In this document: piece after piece, positions 12,470-23,775 of the stretch
How the letters are laid out: the number at the start of each line of letters is the position of its first letter
How positions within the stretch are numbered: position 1 is the first letter of the stretch
From: Agapetus fuscipes
Taxonomy: Eukaryota > Arthropoda > Insecta > Trichoptera > Glossosomatidae
Reading direction: 5' to 3'
DNA: 64,000 nucleotides
Assembly: GCA_951799405.1 (NCBI GenBank)
Contig: OX637335.1
Span: forward strand, 18,852,342-18,916,341
Made by a program: the position numbers and the translations under genes
The notes under the pieces: model-generated
The model's database searches: none
The model's input: the letters and a program-made list of their open reading frames with translations, nothing else
Told to the model about the DNA's origin: nothing

Positions 12470-12907
12470 GTAATAAATAAATGTAATAAAATTTACATTG
12501 GACAGACCTCTAGAAACCTAAAAATACGACTAGACGAACATAGACGATGCCTTTCTAATAATAATTTCTCCGAATTTGCTAACCATATCATAGAGACTGG
12601 ACATTCTTTTCCCAACCACACCACTAAACTTCTGCACCCTAGTTCCTACGGACCAACCCTCTCTGCACTTGAAATAATCGAAATTAACAAATTAAAAAAT
12701 TCACCTAATACACTTATAAATAATATGTTAGTACCCAATCCATCCCCTCTGTTGACCATATTCCCAAGGAAGCTAAACGATCCAGATGAAACAAGCCACA
12801 TGGCCATCCTGCACCCCCCCCCCCTCCCTCCCTCATACCCTCACACAATGACACCCTCTAAGATTGATTCCGTTTCTACACCATTTAGTATTAATTTATC
12901 CACCTGA
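12470..12907 (+). pseudogene. Penelope-like element GIY-YIG endonuclease fragment
   Basis: An open plus-strand frame reads KIYIGQTSRNLKIRLDEHRR and later FANHIIETGHSF, LEIIEINKLKN. YIGQT, RxxEH and the GH and E positions match the GIY-YIG nuclease of Penelope-like elements, which nicks target DNA in the nucleus. The GIY strand has degenerated or lies beyond the truncation. The C-terminal tail is Pro-rich and ends SINLST stop. The stop TGA lies inside the CTGATGA core of the hammerhead motif, so coding region and ribozyme overlap. No start codon is present; the fragment is 5'-truncated after a stop at about 12463. Confidence 0.8.
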
Positions 12908-12950
12908 TGATGCGAACGGATGTTTGCGAAACCGGTTGTGGTATATAAAA
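12895..12950 (+). ncRNA. Hammerhead ribozyme motif (PLE)
   Basis: Core CTGATGA at 12904-12910; stem II GCGAAC/GTTTGC with loop GGAT (12912-12927); GAAA at 12928-12931; short palindromic stem III ACCGGT; predicted cleavage after T12937; stem I CCAC/GTGG plus TTTAT/ATAAA. All core residues match the consensus CUGANGA...GAAA. Type I hammerheads with a minimal palindromic stem III are described in Penelope-like elements. Confidence 0.78.
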
Positions 12951-13358
12951 ATATACTCACGTAATCGAAAACAAAACTGTTTTTCTTTTATCATTAATGA
13001 TGAACGATTACAAAGTTAATGCCTCTACAATCAATAAAATAAGAATGTTCAGTTTAACAATGGAGATTTTCTACCGAAAGAAAAGGGCAAATTTACGAGA
13101 GCTTTGGAAACCCTTTCGAAAATTGAGTGAATTTTTCAAACCTTTTTTTTGAGACTGTAACAACAGCTGTACTAGTTACATTTTTATTTTACTGAGAAAG
13201 TGTTGTTTCAAAGCCTATTAAGATTTTGACCCGTGGGTAGGTGTAGGTAGGATGAAATTTTTAGGACCCCGGACGAGCAGATATTAACAACAGTTTTCTT
13301 ACAATATGGCTACAATAATTAATTTAAAATAAATGTAACATAAAAAGGTAAGTATTCT

Positions 13359-13396
13359 GCTCCCGAAGATGCCTCATTAGGCGAAAATATTCGAGC
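13359..13396 (+). ncRNA. Hammerhead-like motif with core change
   Basis: Stem I GCTC/GAGC, stem II GCCT/AGGC with loop CATT, and GAAA at 13383-13386 are perfect. The core reads CCGAAGA instead of CUGANGA (the conserved U is C), so activity is doubtful. Confidence 0.55.
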
Positions 13397-13399
13397 AAA

Positions 13400-14165
13400 A
13401 AAGAAATAAATAAGTGAATTAAAACTTTGTTTCCATTTGAATTTTTTAAATAATTTAAAATAAATGTATTTATATATTTGTGTTTATTAACCACTAAGCA
13501 AATATTTTACCAAAACATAATCAAACAATAATCTTTCAAAAAACAATTGTCGTTATTCGATAAGGATAAGTAATTAAAAACGTTTTTTTTATTACTTAAA
13601 ATATTCTTCTTACTAATATTTCAAAAAATGATTGCTGAAAAAACCGTGTAAAAATTAAACTTAAAATATTTCAGAGATATTTATGGATTTCTTTTTTTTT
13701 TAAAGTCACGGTTCAAGGCTTAAAAAAAATAATGAATTTAAGAATTTCATGAATGAAAAATCTTAATCCATTTTTTTCTCGACTGTCTGACATTGTTTCC
13801 TTTCTGAAGGAAAAAAATTAATAATTACATGGATTTTTTTACCTTAATAATATTAACTTATCGGCTTTCATTTTTGGGTGGGTCACGCTTTAATGAGAAT
13901 TTCAGCGTTTTATTACATCGCTCAATAAACTCTTATTTTTCATTAGCTGAAATTCATTGTTTAATCAAAATGAAAAGTATCCTACTCCCCCTCCCCCATT
14001 GACCTCTGGATAATCATTAAAAAGTCAGATATAATCACGATTTCAATTTTTCTATGTTCATAAGCTAAAAACTCAATGGATTTATGTTAAAACAATTAAT
14101 TAGTCCCTACGCGTTTTTATTTTTTATTAAATTTCTCATTTTCTCAGAAATACCATTTTATTCAT
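13400..14165. other. Unassigned AT-rich intron
   Basis: Runs of A/T with no recognisable coding or repeat signal beyond the hammerhead-like motif just before it. Confidence 0.6.
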
Positions 14166-14167
14166 TT

Positions 14168-14208
14168 ACTTGAGAATTGGCGCTTTGTAGCGACGACGAC
14201 CAAGCTCG
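14168..14208 (+). mobile_element. Family C fragment joined to family B
   Basis: ACTTGAGAATTGGCGCTTTG and GACGACCAAGCTCG match the family C body; a family B head follows immediately. Confidence 0.6.
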
Positions 14209-14212
14209 TAAA

Positions 14213-14468
14213 AAGGTCGATAGCTCAATTGGTAGAATGCTTTGGTGAAAGCAAAGGTTCGATCTCAAGGCTTACTCAGCCTTAACAAGAAATGAGAACC
14301 AGCTCCCCCGGGAGCTGGGAAACCCCCACTTCAACTGAGTGTGGTTGGTCTGAGGCCGGCCCCCTTACCCGTGAAAATAAATAGGTCCCAAATCGCCACA
14401 TGCAACCCCTTCGGGGATAACGCAGGCAAGAAGTTACACTACATGTGTAGCTTAGTTGCGTTTTTGCG
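14213..14468 (+). mobile_element. Family B SINE with internal deletion
   Basis: GGTCGATAGCTCAATTGGTA (A box), a shortened centre, GGGAGCTGGGAAACCCCCAC and TGTGTAGCTTAGTTGCGTTT. Confidence 0.8.
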
Positions 14469-14819
14469 TTCATCTTAAAAATACGTTTTTTGCTAAATGT
14501 GTGTATTATCAATTTAAATGTTTTTATACTCATTGAGATAAATGTAAGAATGTATGCGTGTGGAGCTTTGTGCTACAAATTTTCGCGTCTTGGTGTGAGT
14601 GATATAATCCAGACACTCTATCGCGAGCTTTTAACCCTTCTTCAGAGCTTTGTATATAAGACGATTTTTACTTGAAGCAGGAGATATTTTAATAGTGTGT
14701 TTAATAGGGTATACATCAATGTAGGTGTTCATTTCGTAAATAAATATATTACATGTATGTACACGACATGAAAAGGCACAATGTATATAATGTATTATAT
14801 GATGGTCTTTGTTGTTTCT

Positions 14820-14960
14820 GCAGAGGCGGTATCTCGGGAGTAGTTCTAGAGGGCAGGCGGCGATCGGCCGGCCACTGCATCCTCTTTATTAACCCCGACT
14901 GACCAAGTTCAACTATGCCACCGCTCTTCCAAACGGGGGTGGCCATGCCATGTAACTGCC
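14820..14960. other. GC-rich island of unknown nature
   Basis: A GC-rich stretch with GGCAGGCGGCGATCGGCCGG in AT-rich surroundings. Both strands have only short frames; I do not recognise a protein or RNA. Confidence 0.4.
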
Positions 14961-15079
14961 CCTAGCGGCATTGTATCGATGTAAATTAAATTTCAGTACC
15001 CCAAGTATAAAAGTTTCTACTAAAACACAACCGCAGCGCTTATACGAAAATATATTACAATTTATACACTCGCAACTGA

Positions 15080-15390
15080 AGGCAACTAAGCTACAATTAT
15101 AGTGTAACTTTTTGCCGCGTTATCCCCGAAAGGTTTCGCATGTGGCGAGTGGAATCTATTTCAGGTAAGGGCTTTACGCCAACCACTTCAGTTGAAATGG
15201 GGTTTCCTAACTCCCAAGGAGGCTGGTACTTATTTATTGTGAAGGCTAAGTAAACCTTGACTGTATTTTATTTTGGGGTTTGAAATGAACACCGAAACGA
15301 GAAATCATTTCTGACACCCTCGGTGGGATTCGAGCCCTAGCTCACGGCATGGAATGCAAGCACTCTACCAACTGAGCTATCGACCGGACC
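15080..15390 (-). mobile_element. Family B SINE, full length
   Basis: The minus strand begins TCCGGTCGATAGCTCAGTTG, with B box GGCTCGAATCCCACC, and ends TTGTAGCTTAGTTGCC. Confidence 0.85.
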
Positions 15391-15619
15391 CTTGAAGTAT
15401 TAGATAAGTTTCAATGATTATTTTGGTATAACGCTATTGCTGAGTTCGTGTGGAAGGTTTGCACTCTTCTTGGTAAAAAATTTAAAGCACGTACTTGCCG
15501 GATGAATGTTGTTGCTATGGTAAATTCCGAAGAGTTTGCACTCTAGGAAAACATTCCGAGATCTAATCTGAGCTTTATTAAATTCTTAAAATTCTTGAGA
15601 ACTTCAAATACTATAATAT

Positions 15620-15882
15620 TTATATCTTTAATCTATACGGTTGCAAAGAGACACATAAACATTTAAAATTCTTATAAAATGCATGCCCACAAACAGGAAC
15701 GTCTAAGTTCCCGCTGGCAAAATATTCTGCATGTGTAATTTCAAATGAAAATCCAAACCACAAATAAACCTACACCCTGCAACTTTTTTATACTTTCCCT
15801 GAGAAAAAGGTGACATTTGGGGAAAGGGAACCATTCTTTACAGTATGTGTGGTCCGCCACATACCAACTTATAAGTCAAGGA
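15620..15882 (-). mobile_element. Family A copy, diverged
   Basis: ATGCATGCCCACAAACAGGA, CTTTCCCTGAGAAAAAGGTG and CTTATAAGTCAAGGAA. Confidence 0.8.
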
Positions 15883-15935
15883 AACTGACCACCAATATTG
15901 TAAAACTATATATTGCCAATTTTACGCCTGTTTTA

Positions 15936-16028
15936 GCGACCGAGACTTTCAATGAGTGGTTAACAAGCATGTAGAGGGCTCTTGAGGTGTTGAGGGGAAA
16001 AACAACGCTCATCAAATAATAATCCCAA
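15936..16028 (+). mobile_element. Family C SINE, degraded 3' part
   Basis: AGAGGGCTCTTGAGGTGTTG and CAACGCTCATCAAATAATAA match the body end. Confidence 0.6.
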
Positions 16029-16029
16029 A

Positions 16030-17105
16030 TTTAAACTCAGCTTCTGAGTATGGTCGGATAAATCCGATTAGGCAACGTAACTCAAAAAAATGTGTAAATT
16101 AATGTTCACTCCAAGCTTTTTCTTTTTTTCTAAAAAAATCAAAATTTTTATTTGTGATTTTTATGGTAGGTACAAGTATATATTTTTGAAATAATGATAA
16201 ACTAACATTTTTATTGAGACAAAATTAGAAAGCATATCTGCGAATCTACTATTTACAAAAGACAAAAATAATCTACTACTCGTAGTTTCATTTGAATCGT
16301 AGATTCAGTTCTACGGATTTTTCAGTAGATTCAATGAAAAAATGCATTTTGCCCGTTTTTTTATTCCTCTATTCTATCTGCATTTATTTATGTTTCAGGC
16401 CCACAGGTATCGAACACACATATTCCTTTTAATATCCTCGTTTTTATCAATCGGCAAAGGAAACCAGGCTCTGTTTGTTCAGCTCGTAGAGCTTAAAAAA
16501 CCTTATTTGAATTTCACCGCGAGCGCTTGCAACGGGCTCTAATGAAATCGCGTAGAGACATAGTGGGTCTACGAAATGCTACGTAGTATTATTGAACGTT
16601 AGAGAGACTATGCTACGAATTCGATAGGCTTTTGGCTTTTTATTTTATGTTCTACAAAACTACAATAAATGTAGGAATTTTCTATAAAATAAACGTATTA
16701 AAAATTCTCTTGGGGACTGCAAAAAATATTGCTCGCCAGAAAATGATTGATCTATCGCTTATAACTGGATTGGTTGAGGGATTAATTTTGATAACAAATA
16801 TTATTTATTGAAGATTATTATAATTATTATTGAAGTTAATTTATTGACAAAAATTTTGACACTAAATCTGAGAAGTCCTCGGACAGACGATGCTGAAGGT
16901 AAGATGGTAAAGGTTCAACTGAGACCTTACTTCCTGCTTGAGGTCTATTTATCCACTTTTGGGTGGCGCCAATATCGATTTGAACACAGCAGCTTCTTTG
17001 GTTACATCCTGAAGGACGTCGACTTGACTAGACATATATTTAAAATAGAATCGTACAATTCTCGGCCGTGCATATGGTAAATATCATGTCACACCTCATG
17101 TGACA
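16030..17105. other. Unassigned intron
   Basis: No gene or repeat recognised. A 90-codon plus-strand frame at 16808-17080 has no family resemblance. Confidence 0.55.
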
Positions 17106-17109
17106 GGCA

Positions 17110-17215
17110 GTTCAAACCGGAATACTATCTTTACAACAAAAGGTTGGGATGATTTTGACCTCTTTGATCAAACGCTGCCAGCGTTGTCCATCCAGATCTT
17201 TCTCCTCCAGTCTTA
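17110..17215 (-). mobile_element. LINE 3' remnant
   Basis: The minus strand reads EEKDLDGQRWQRLIKEVK, like the C-terminal tail of RTE-type LINEs. A family A copy abuts it at 17213. Confidence 0.45.
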
Positions 17216-17466
17216 TCTAATCTAATCTAAGTTGCAAAGATATGTTACATTGGAGATTCACATTACATGCATTTCCACAACCAAGACACGTACAAGTTCG
17301 CGCTTGCACGTGCCTCATGTGAGCCTACAACATAAAAACCAATCTCAAACGAACATACACCCTGCAACTCTTGCCGTCCTTCCCTGTAACAGGGGTGACA
17401 TTGGCAAAATGAACCATTTTTTACAGCATGGGTGGTCAGCCGCATACCAACCTATGAGTCAAGGAA
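17213..17466 (-). mobile_element. Family A, full length
   Basis: TCTAATCTAATCTAAGTTGC tail to CCTATGAGTCAAGGAA. Confidence 0.88.
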
Positions 17467-17469
17467 CCA

Positions 17470-18578
17470 AGGTTCCAGATTTTATTCAAACAATGTATAC
17501 TAACGTGAGTATAAGAATGTGTAAGAATTTTATGCTTGAAATTGAAAACATGCTTAAATCAGAAAATGTTTTAAAATACCCAACATATGGTTAACCTTAT
17601 AAATATAAGCCAAAAAAACTGGAATATTTCTGGATATACAAATATTTTATATTTTTTCCCGAAACAAATAAAGTGTGCACATTTAAAAAAGTTGTCACGT
17701 CACGTGGCCGGGCTACTTGATTAAATGTTAAATGATAATTAATTTGTTATTGTTTACTCAAGTCTCGTTGCGTACACGTGTAAAAAATTCCCGTCGAGAA
17801 AAATATAATTTTGAACATCTATGCGAAAAAAAGTCCGACTCCATTTTATTGGTTCTGAGAAACTATAAACACAAATTTGTTTTCTTAATTTAGCTTCATT
17901 TAAACTTCCAGCGAAACCAAGATAATCTAAATTTAATTTATTTTTAATTATTTTGAAACAGCGCATTTTTTTTTTGCTGGCCGCACTTACGTAAGCGGTC
18001 GAAACTAGGATTTCAGCAACTTTAACTTTTTTGCTTCACGAAAAAAAAAATTTTTTTTTTTGGCCAAAGTAATTGCCAAGACACAGCGCAGAAAACTCAG
18101 GCTAATTAAGAAAGCCGAGGGAAAAAAGGAGGAGAGTAAAGTTTTTCTCAAACAGTATCGTCATTGTTGTGTGCAGTGCTGCAAAAGTTGCTCATCCCCC
18201 ATTTCTCCGTCCACAAAAAGCTGTTTTTATTTTGCGCAGTCTAATGTATTTTTAAAACGGAACCACAAAATGACACAAGACAGAGCCAACAAGAATTTCA
18301 TGAAAACAATGTACAACAGTTTTGTTTAATAAGAGGAATGGTGGCAGATGAAAGTGTTCCTCTATATTTTTTAAATAATGAAGACAATTTTTTTATGCTA
18401 AAATTTTGTAAAAAATATCAGTGTAGGAAAAATTTCATCATTCTCGACATTTTTTCAGATATCTTATGACGCTAGCAAATCGTCAAGAGAAATGTTAGTT
18501 AGTTCTCGTTTAACTGCTCGTCAAATATCCGAAAACTTTCTTTAATTTTAATATATAAGATTGAGGATTGAGGTAATT
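17470..18578. other. Unassigned intron
   Basis: AT-rich; open frames are Lys/Phe-rich and look like chance. Confidence 0.55.
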
Positions 18579-18579
18579 C

Positions 18580-18768
18580 TGGCTTTGTAACTTCAAGTAG
18601 GGGTGGGCTCTCATTATGAGCTATAAAGGCTGAGTAAAACTTCTCAGTGTTTTTATTTGCATCTTAATATAAAGACGGATATAGACAATCATTTCTGTCA
18701 CCCTTTGTTAGATTGCATCGTAGCCCTCTCACATTGAAAACAAGTGTTCTATAATTAATCGATGACGG
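18580..18768 (-). mobile_element. Family B SINE, strongly diverged
   Basis: GTGGGCTCTCATTATGAGC, GGCTGAGTAAAACTTCTCAG and ATCATTTCTGTCACCC recall the body. Confidence 0.5.
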
Positions 18769-18959
18769 TTTTTTTTATTTGAGAGTTGAAATAAACACAA
18801 AAACAAGAAATAATTTCGGGCAACCCAGACACTCTTGCATTTAAATTTTTCTTTGAACTCAACTATTGATAGGACATCAAATTAAATTTTACATCTTTCG
18901 TTTTTACGTTGTTACCAGGAAAAAACAATTAATATGTTTATCATTTAACTAAACACTGT

Positions 18960-19090
18960 AGCTTCCCACCTTCCTAGCAGGTAGCACGTTAACGCCTCTC
19001 ATAAATCTATTCCTGACATCGCCGAGCAGCAGAGGGCCTTCCTATACAGCCCCTGGAGTGCCGCCCTTCCTTGCTAGGAAGGAGGGAATG
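18960..19090. other. GC-richer island with CCTTCCTAGCA inverted pair
   Basis: CCTTCCTAGCA and TGCTAGGAAGG lie about 95 bp apart and face each other. Possibly a small foldback element; not recognised. Confidence 0.4.
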
Positions 19091-19164
19091 AAAAGTTGAT
19101 CATAATTAAAATGTCTTGCGGGCTGTACCCCAATTTTCACGTGTAAACTCAACCGTTGCGTTTT

Positions 19165-19382
19165 TTAGCTTATAAAAAAAACTACAAAAAAGTATAACTT
19201 TTTGCAATGTTTTCCCCGAAGGAGTCACATGTGATGAGTGATTTCTTTTATTACAGTTAAGGATGCTGGCCGTACGCGTATTCGGAAACCCTCACTTTGG
19301 TTGAAGTGAGGGTTTCCCAACTCCCGAGGATGATGCTAGTCATTTCTTGTGAAGATTGAGTAAGCCTTATGGGTATTTGGTT
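19165..19382 (-). mobile_element. Family B SINE, left member of inverted pair
   Basis: GTATAACTTTTTGCAATG, CCCGAAGGAGTCACATGTGA and GGTTTCCCAACTCCCGAGGA are present; the tRNA head is missing. Confidence 0.7.
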
Positions 19383-19387
19383 TTAGG

Positions 19388-19648
19388 TTTGAATCAGGTT
19401 CGAATCTCACCGTGGGTATCAAAAATAATTTCCCGTTTCGGTGTTTATTTAAAACTCCAAAATAAAATACGGACAAGGTTTACTCAGGCATCCCCTCCCC
19501 CCCACTTCAACTGAAATGACTGGCTTAAGGCCGTTCACCTTACACCTTACAGGCCCTTCATTTTTTTGCCACATGCAAAACCCTTCAAGGATAATGCGGC
19601 AACTAAGCTACACCATATGTGTAGCTGAGTTGCGTCTTTCTCGCGTTT
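19388..19648 (+). mobile_element. Family B SINE, right member of inverted pair
   Basis: It starts at the B box GGTTCGAATCTCACCGTGGG and ends TGTGTAGCTGAGTTGCGTC. It faces the copy at 19165-19382. Confidence 0.75.
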
Positions 19649-19649
19649 T

Positions 19650-20700
19650 GTTGTTGATTAATCAAATTTATGATATTGAAGTTTAATTTGTGAAATTATT
19701 ATAACAGCACAGCTAATATAAGTGTGTCTGTTTGACTGGAAACTGAAAATACAGAATCACACTAGAAAATATAATAAATTTGAAAGGTTTCTGATTCTAA
19801 TGAAATCTATTCTTGAAACGAGCACACCAATCAAAGATTACAAGTATAAAAAAGTTGCAACCGCAGTCGCCAGATGTCCTTACAGTGCGAACCAGTTATT
19901 TCATATTTCATACTTTTTTTTTCAAAACGCTATGCGTGAGTTTCAACGTTACGTTTTGTGCTTGAGGTACAGGTGTAGGGAGCGATAATGGGCCCAAGCG
20001 GAGAGTAAAAGGGGAGACTGGGGGGCGCCCGGACGAGAAATTAATAAAGGTCTCGTGGTCTCCTCGAGTGCGAGAACCCACCTAACTTGGTTACGTCCCT
20101 GTCTCTTTGAATTTGCCGTTTTTGAATGTAAGACGCGTTGAGTATGATTTTATAGCCTTCATAATTTTGCAAAAGGACGCTAAAGATATGCAGGCTGGAG
20201 TGTTCAAGGAATTTTACAGTTACGCTTGTGAAAATAAGCTTTTAAGATGTTCGCAACAGTTTTTTTGTGAGTAGTTAAATTATTTAAGTGCTTGTATAAT
20301 TAAGTATTAAATGCTTTAATATTACTTTAAGGATTCACCAACACAAACACAGATAAAATTGAAGTTAAAAAAAATTATGACTGATTTAAAAGTTACTACA
20401 CATTTCTGATATTTAACGAACTGTTGCAAGAGAATATTATTATCTAGGCCAACGTCTTCCGGAGACACTTATTTGGTTTGGCAATCGAAGGTGAACCGAT
20501 ACTCAACAGTATATTCAGACCAATATCCGGTTATTAAAAATGAGTGCTCAAATATTCAAATTGATCTTTCGTAATGCAAGAAGTAGTAACACAGATTGTA
20601 GAAGATAAAAATATTGGTATTTGTAGATTAGGTACCCATTTTAAATTGTTATTTAAATTTGCAATTTATTAAGATAATGAACATTTATTTTTAATTATTT
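19650..20700. other. Unassigned intron
   Basis: No recognisable gene. A moderately GC-rich patch at 19980-20100 is unexplained. Confidence 0.5.
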
Positions 20701-20710
20701 CTAAAGTATA

Positions 20711-20749
20711 ATACCTGACGATGATATATTATCGAAAACGTTTGTAAAA
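20711..20749 (+). ncRNA. Hammerhead ribozyme motif
   Basis: Core CTGACGA at 20715-20721, stem II GATA/TATC with loop TAT, GAAA at 20734-20737, stem III ACGT palindrome, predicted cleavage after T20743, stem I TAC/GTA. The consensus core is intact; stem I is short. Confidence 0.65.
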
Positions 20750-20837
20750 TTAAATAATAAATAATTATAATTGTGAAAATACAAAACAGTGTTTTGATTT
20801 GAATCTTTCAATTAAATAAATAAAATATTATTGAATT

Positions 20838-20880
20838 TAAATGTTAAGATATCTTTTAACTTAGATTATATACCGGCAGC
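20838..20880 (+). mobile_element. Family A 3' end fragment
   Basis: AAATGTTAAGATATC and TTAACTTAGATTATATA match the 3' end. Confidence 0.5.
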
Positions 20881-21237
20881 TAGAGTCATGCATTAATGAT
20901 TTAATATACATGTTCATGAAATATAACCGTGTAGAACTGTATTATTTTACCACGTATTTTTTTTGCCATTTCCGCAACATTTTTTCTAGTTCTTCATGTA
21001 CTCCAATATTGAATCAGAGCAGTGCAGCAGGTCAAAGACCAGAATAGCAAAAATTCAAATGACAAAAAGAAAGAGAGCAGGTACATCTGGGGCTGAAATA
21101 TGTAAGTTTTCATTATTTCTTCGCTCTCCTTCAGTACTAATATAGTACGACAGACACGTGCACATTTTACTTAATAAATTTCATGAAGTCTCTTTTCTGA
21201 AGTACAACTGTGTAAATAAGACCTCTTTACCACTGAA

Positions 21238-21388
21238 GTGACTAAGCTACACATACAGTGTAACTTCTTGCAGCGTTCTTTCTGAAGTGGTAGCAAGGGG
21301 TTAGCTTTGCAATGTTGCAAGTGGAACTAATTATTTTCACAGGTAAGGGGGCCGGCCTTACACCAACCACTTCAGATGATGTGAGAAG
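21238..21388 (-). mobile_element. Family B SINE 3' part
   Basis: GACTAAGCTACACATACAGT and CAGGTAAGGGGGCCGGCCTT; a 20-bp-scale insertion interrupts it. Confidence 0.75.
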
Positions 21389-22204
21389 AAAGACTTTGCC
21401 GTACTAATAGAACCTGCCCAAAAATTGAATCACTGGGTTCTGTCCCGAGCGCGCCCCCGCCTCCCCTCGTAGCACAATAAAACCGCGTAGCAGCGCGCTA
21501 GATTGAATTATTTTCAAATTAAACGTTTTGCTAATGCAATGTCGTGTGTAACGGAATTACTTTGCTGGGTTGCCCTCGAGTCTTCTAAACAAAACCTCAA
21601 TATATTGTGATGTAAATAACAAATACTATAAATGTTAGGTAGGTAGGTAGGTGTATAAATAGCCGATGAGAGTTGGAGTACCTAGGAAAGAGACACTCAA
21701 CTATGTATCTACTGGAAGTTTTATGTTCTAGAAGAATCCAGCAAAATTGGCTTTTAGAAACTATTGTCTTTAGGAGTATAAATGGTTGAGAGCGGCTCAC
21801 AAGAGTCAGTCTATATACGTCGCTCTACTTCTGAACAAGAAAGTCATTGTAGGGGAAGACCAACTGTGAAATATATGTAAAGTGCTAAACCATAAATGTG
21901 AATTGTTAAAAATAAATAAAAATTGTTAAATAAATCTAAGTGTAAAATAAATATCCGTGAAAGAAGACCAGTTTTGTTAATTTAAAGACTTTTGAACCCT
22001 AAAAACACAATATCTACTATACTTTTACATATGGGTATCCTTGTACTTTAAAAGTAAACGTTCTTTTTAATTTAATACGTCTAAGCTGAGGTAGAGTAAT
22101 GTGAAGATCTATACGACTTGTTTTTCGAGTATAACACATTAAATAAACTTCATTGGATCGTGAAGTTTATTTTATTTTATTATGAAAACTAAATCACTTA
22201 ATAA

Positions 22205-22450
22205 TATCATCGTATCGCCATCTGAAGGTTAAACCTAATAAGTGCTGATTCACTGATTTGAGAAATCTTGGATAAACCATTTTATTACGTGTAACTTCTC
22301 ATATTAAGTGCTCTTATTATAAGAAAGTGCTCATGAAATATAAACAACAAAATTTTCACACTTGTTTAGTGTTTTCTCTCGTAGAAAATAGGAAAAAGGT
22401 GCACTTATCTTATAAATATCCTTGTTAGCTTAATATGTCACTTATTCAGT
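22205..22450 (+). repeat. Family F dispersed repeat
   Basis: AAGTGCTGATTCACTGATTT, GTGTTTTCTCTCGTAGAAAA and GTTAGCTTAATATGTCACTT recur at 43.65 and 47.2 kb. Its class is unknown. Confidence 0.65.
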
Positions 22451-22883
22451 TGGCCATTCAGAAATCGAATATTTTTTTTATATGCAAGCGATTAGAGGGT
22501 GCCCATGTATTTATATATTTTTTTACTTTTAACGAATTTGTATTTGGTTGCAAACTAGATAGCCCCTCTAGCGGGAGTATTTACTTTCAATGTGTATATA
22601 GGTATGCAATGAAAATGGAGACATAAAATCGCTGTGTAATACATCAAAACAGAGACTTAAGATAGCATTTTTTTTTGTTTGGCAGTCTTCCTTGACGTTT
22701 GTCTGGGAACTACTCATAGCTTCGCTGACACTCTATTTAATACGTCAGAGATTTGTTACGCTAGGAATCTGAAATACTTTTTGCATGTATTTTATATTGA
22801 TCGACGCTCCAATGCTTACATATTCGTACAACCTTAAAATTACTATGTACTATGTACGTGGGAGGATTTTAAAATAATTTCGA

Positions 22884-23150
22884 TATATCGTCCCCTTTGT
22901 GTTTGTTTGTCTTATGCCCATAAGATGTAATTTTTCATGAGCAATCTTTGTATGTATATTTGACCAATGTGTTTATAAAAACTGAAAATTTATTATACAA
23001 AATATTTAAAACAACTCTCAAATTATCGTGCACTACGTTTTTTTCTTAGCTCAGATTGTGTAGAATGAGATTCTCAAGACAACTTCATTGAGAGGTCATG
23101 TATGAATCAAATGGCAGATAAGCCAAACAAGCACTGCGAGAACGATATTT
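22884..23150. mobile_element. MITE family E, best copy
   Basis: The ends CGTCCCCTTTGTGTTTGTTT and the complement of AAACAAGCACTGCGAGAACG form TIRs of about 28 bp. Body marks are CATGAGCAATCTTTGTATG and TAGCTCAGATTGTGTAGAAT. Confidence 0.7.
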
Positions 23151-23429
23151 AGCTAAGATATTTTTGGTCGGATACATTTCATACATCATGAGCTTTTGAG
23201 TAATTTATTCGGCTTAGTAAAAGCTCATTGATGTTTGTGAAAGTTCGCAAAAGGGGATTAGTAAATGTTGGATATTTTTGGAAAATCTAATTTTATCTCA
23301 AATTGATAAGAAGCTTGGTACTGAGATATGTTTGAAGCTTAAAAGTCCTTACTGATGGAATTAAAATATAAAAATATTAAGATCATTTTTTATTTTTTTT
23401 CTTAAGCGTGGGTAGTTTAATTTTCACAA

Positions 23430-23640
23430 TAATATTTTATATCTCGAGCACTTTCGACCTTCAATACTCAGGTCATTATCAAGAGTGATGTATTGAAGGT
23501 CGAAAGTGCTCGAGATATAAAATATTATTGTGAAAATTAAACTACGTTTAAGAAAAAAAAAGAAATATTTGAAATAAAATGAATTTTCACTGTGTGAATA
23601 CACAAACCCTACAAAATCTAATATTAAGGTCAATTTATTT
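23430..23640. repeat. PLE-type foldback
   Basis: The inverted arms contain TATCTCGAGCACTTTCGACC and its complement around 23490. The right arm runs into a tail TTTCACTGTGTGAATACACA. Confidence 0.75.
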
Positions 23641-23689
23641 TCATATAAAATTGTTTTACTTATTTATACAAAGACCAACAGCGTCTTTT

Positions 23690-23775
23690 TTATAAACATA
23701 AACTCGTGAATGAGAATGGAATTCACTATCCTAATTTATCCTGACCAGAAACCGGTTCTTACATTATCATTTATA
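23690..23775 (-). mobile_element. Family D SINE 3' fragment
   Basis: GGAATTCACTATCCTAATTT and CTGACCAGAAACCGG match in reverse. Confidence 0.5.

Larger units (their letters stand above)
12375..13045 (+). mobile_element. Penelope-like element (PLE) remnant with inverted terminal segment
   Basis: The element holds a GIY-YIG coding fragment followed by a hammerhead motif and a tail ending in CTACAATCAATAAAA. About 65 bp at its left end (12385-12450) are the reverse complement of the sequence after the hammerhead (12932-13000). Inverted pseudo-LTR pieces and hammerhead motifs are known features of PLEs. The RT part is missing. Confidence 0.75.

Noticed and set aside
15316..15390. tRNA-like sequence with A and B boxes
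   Set aside because: It is the head of a family B SINE, followed by the SINE body; the anticodon arm does not pair well. The same holds for 11130-11187, 48578-48633, 54912-54985 and 55983-56060.
19722..19988. 88-codon plus-strand frame
   Set aside because: No motif, no splice support and ordinary AT-rich composition.
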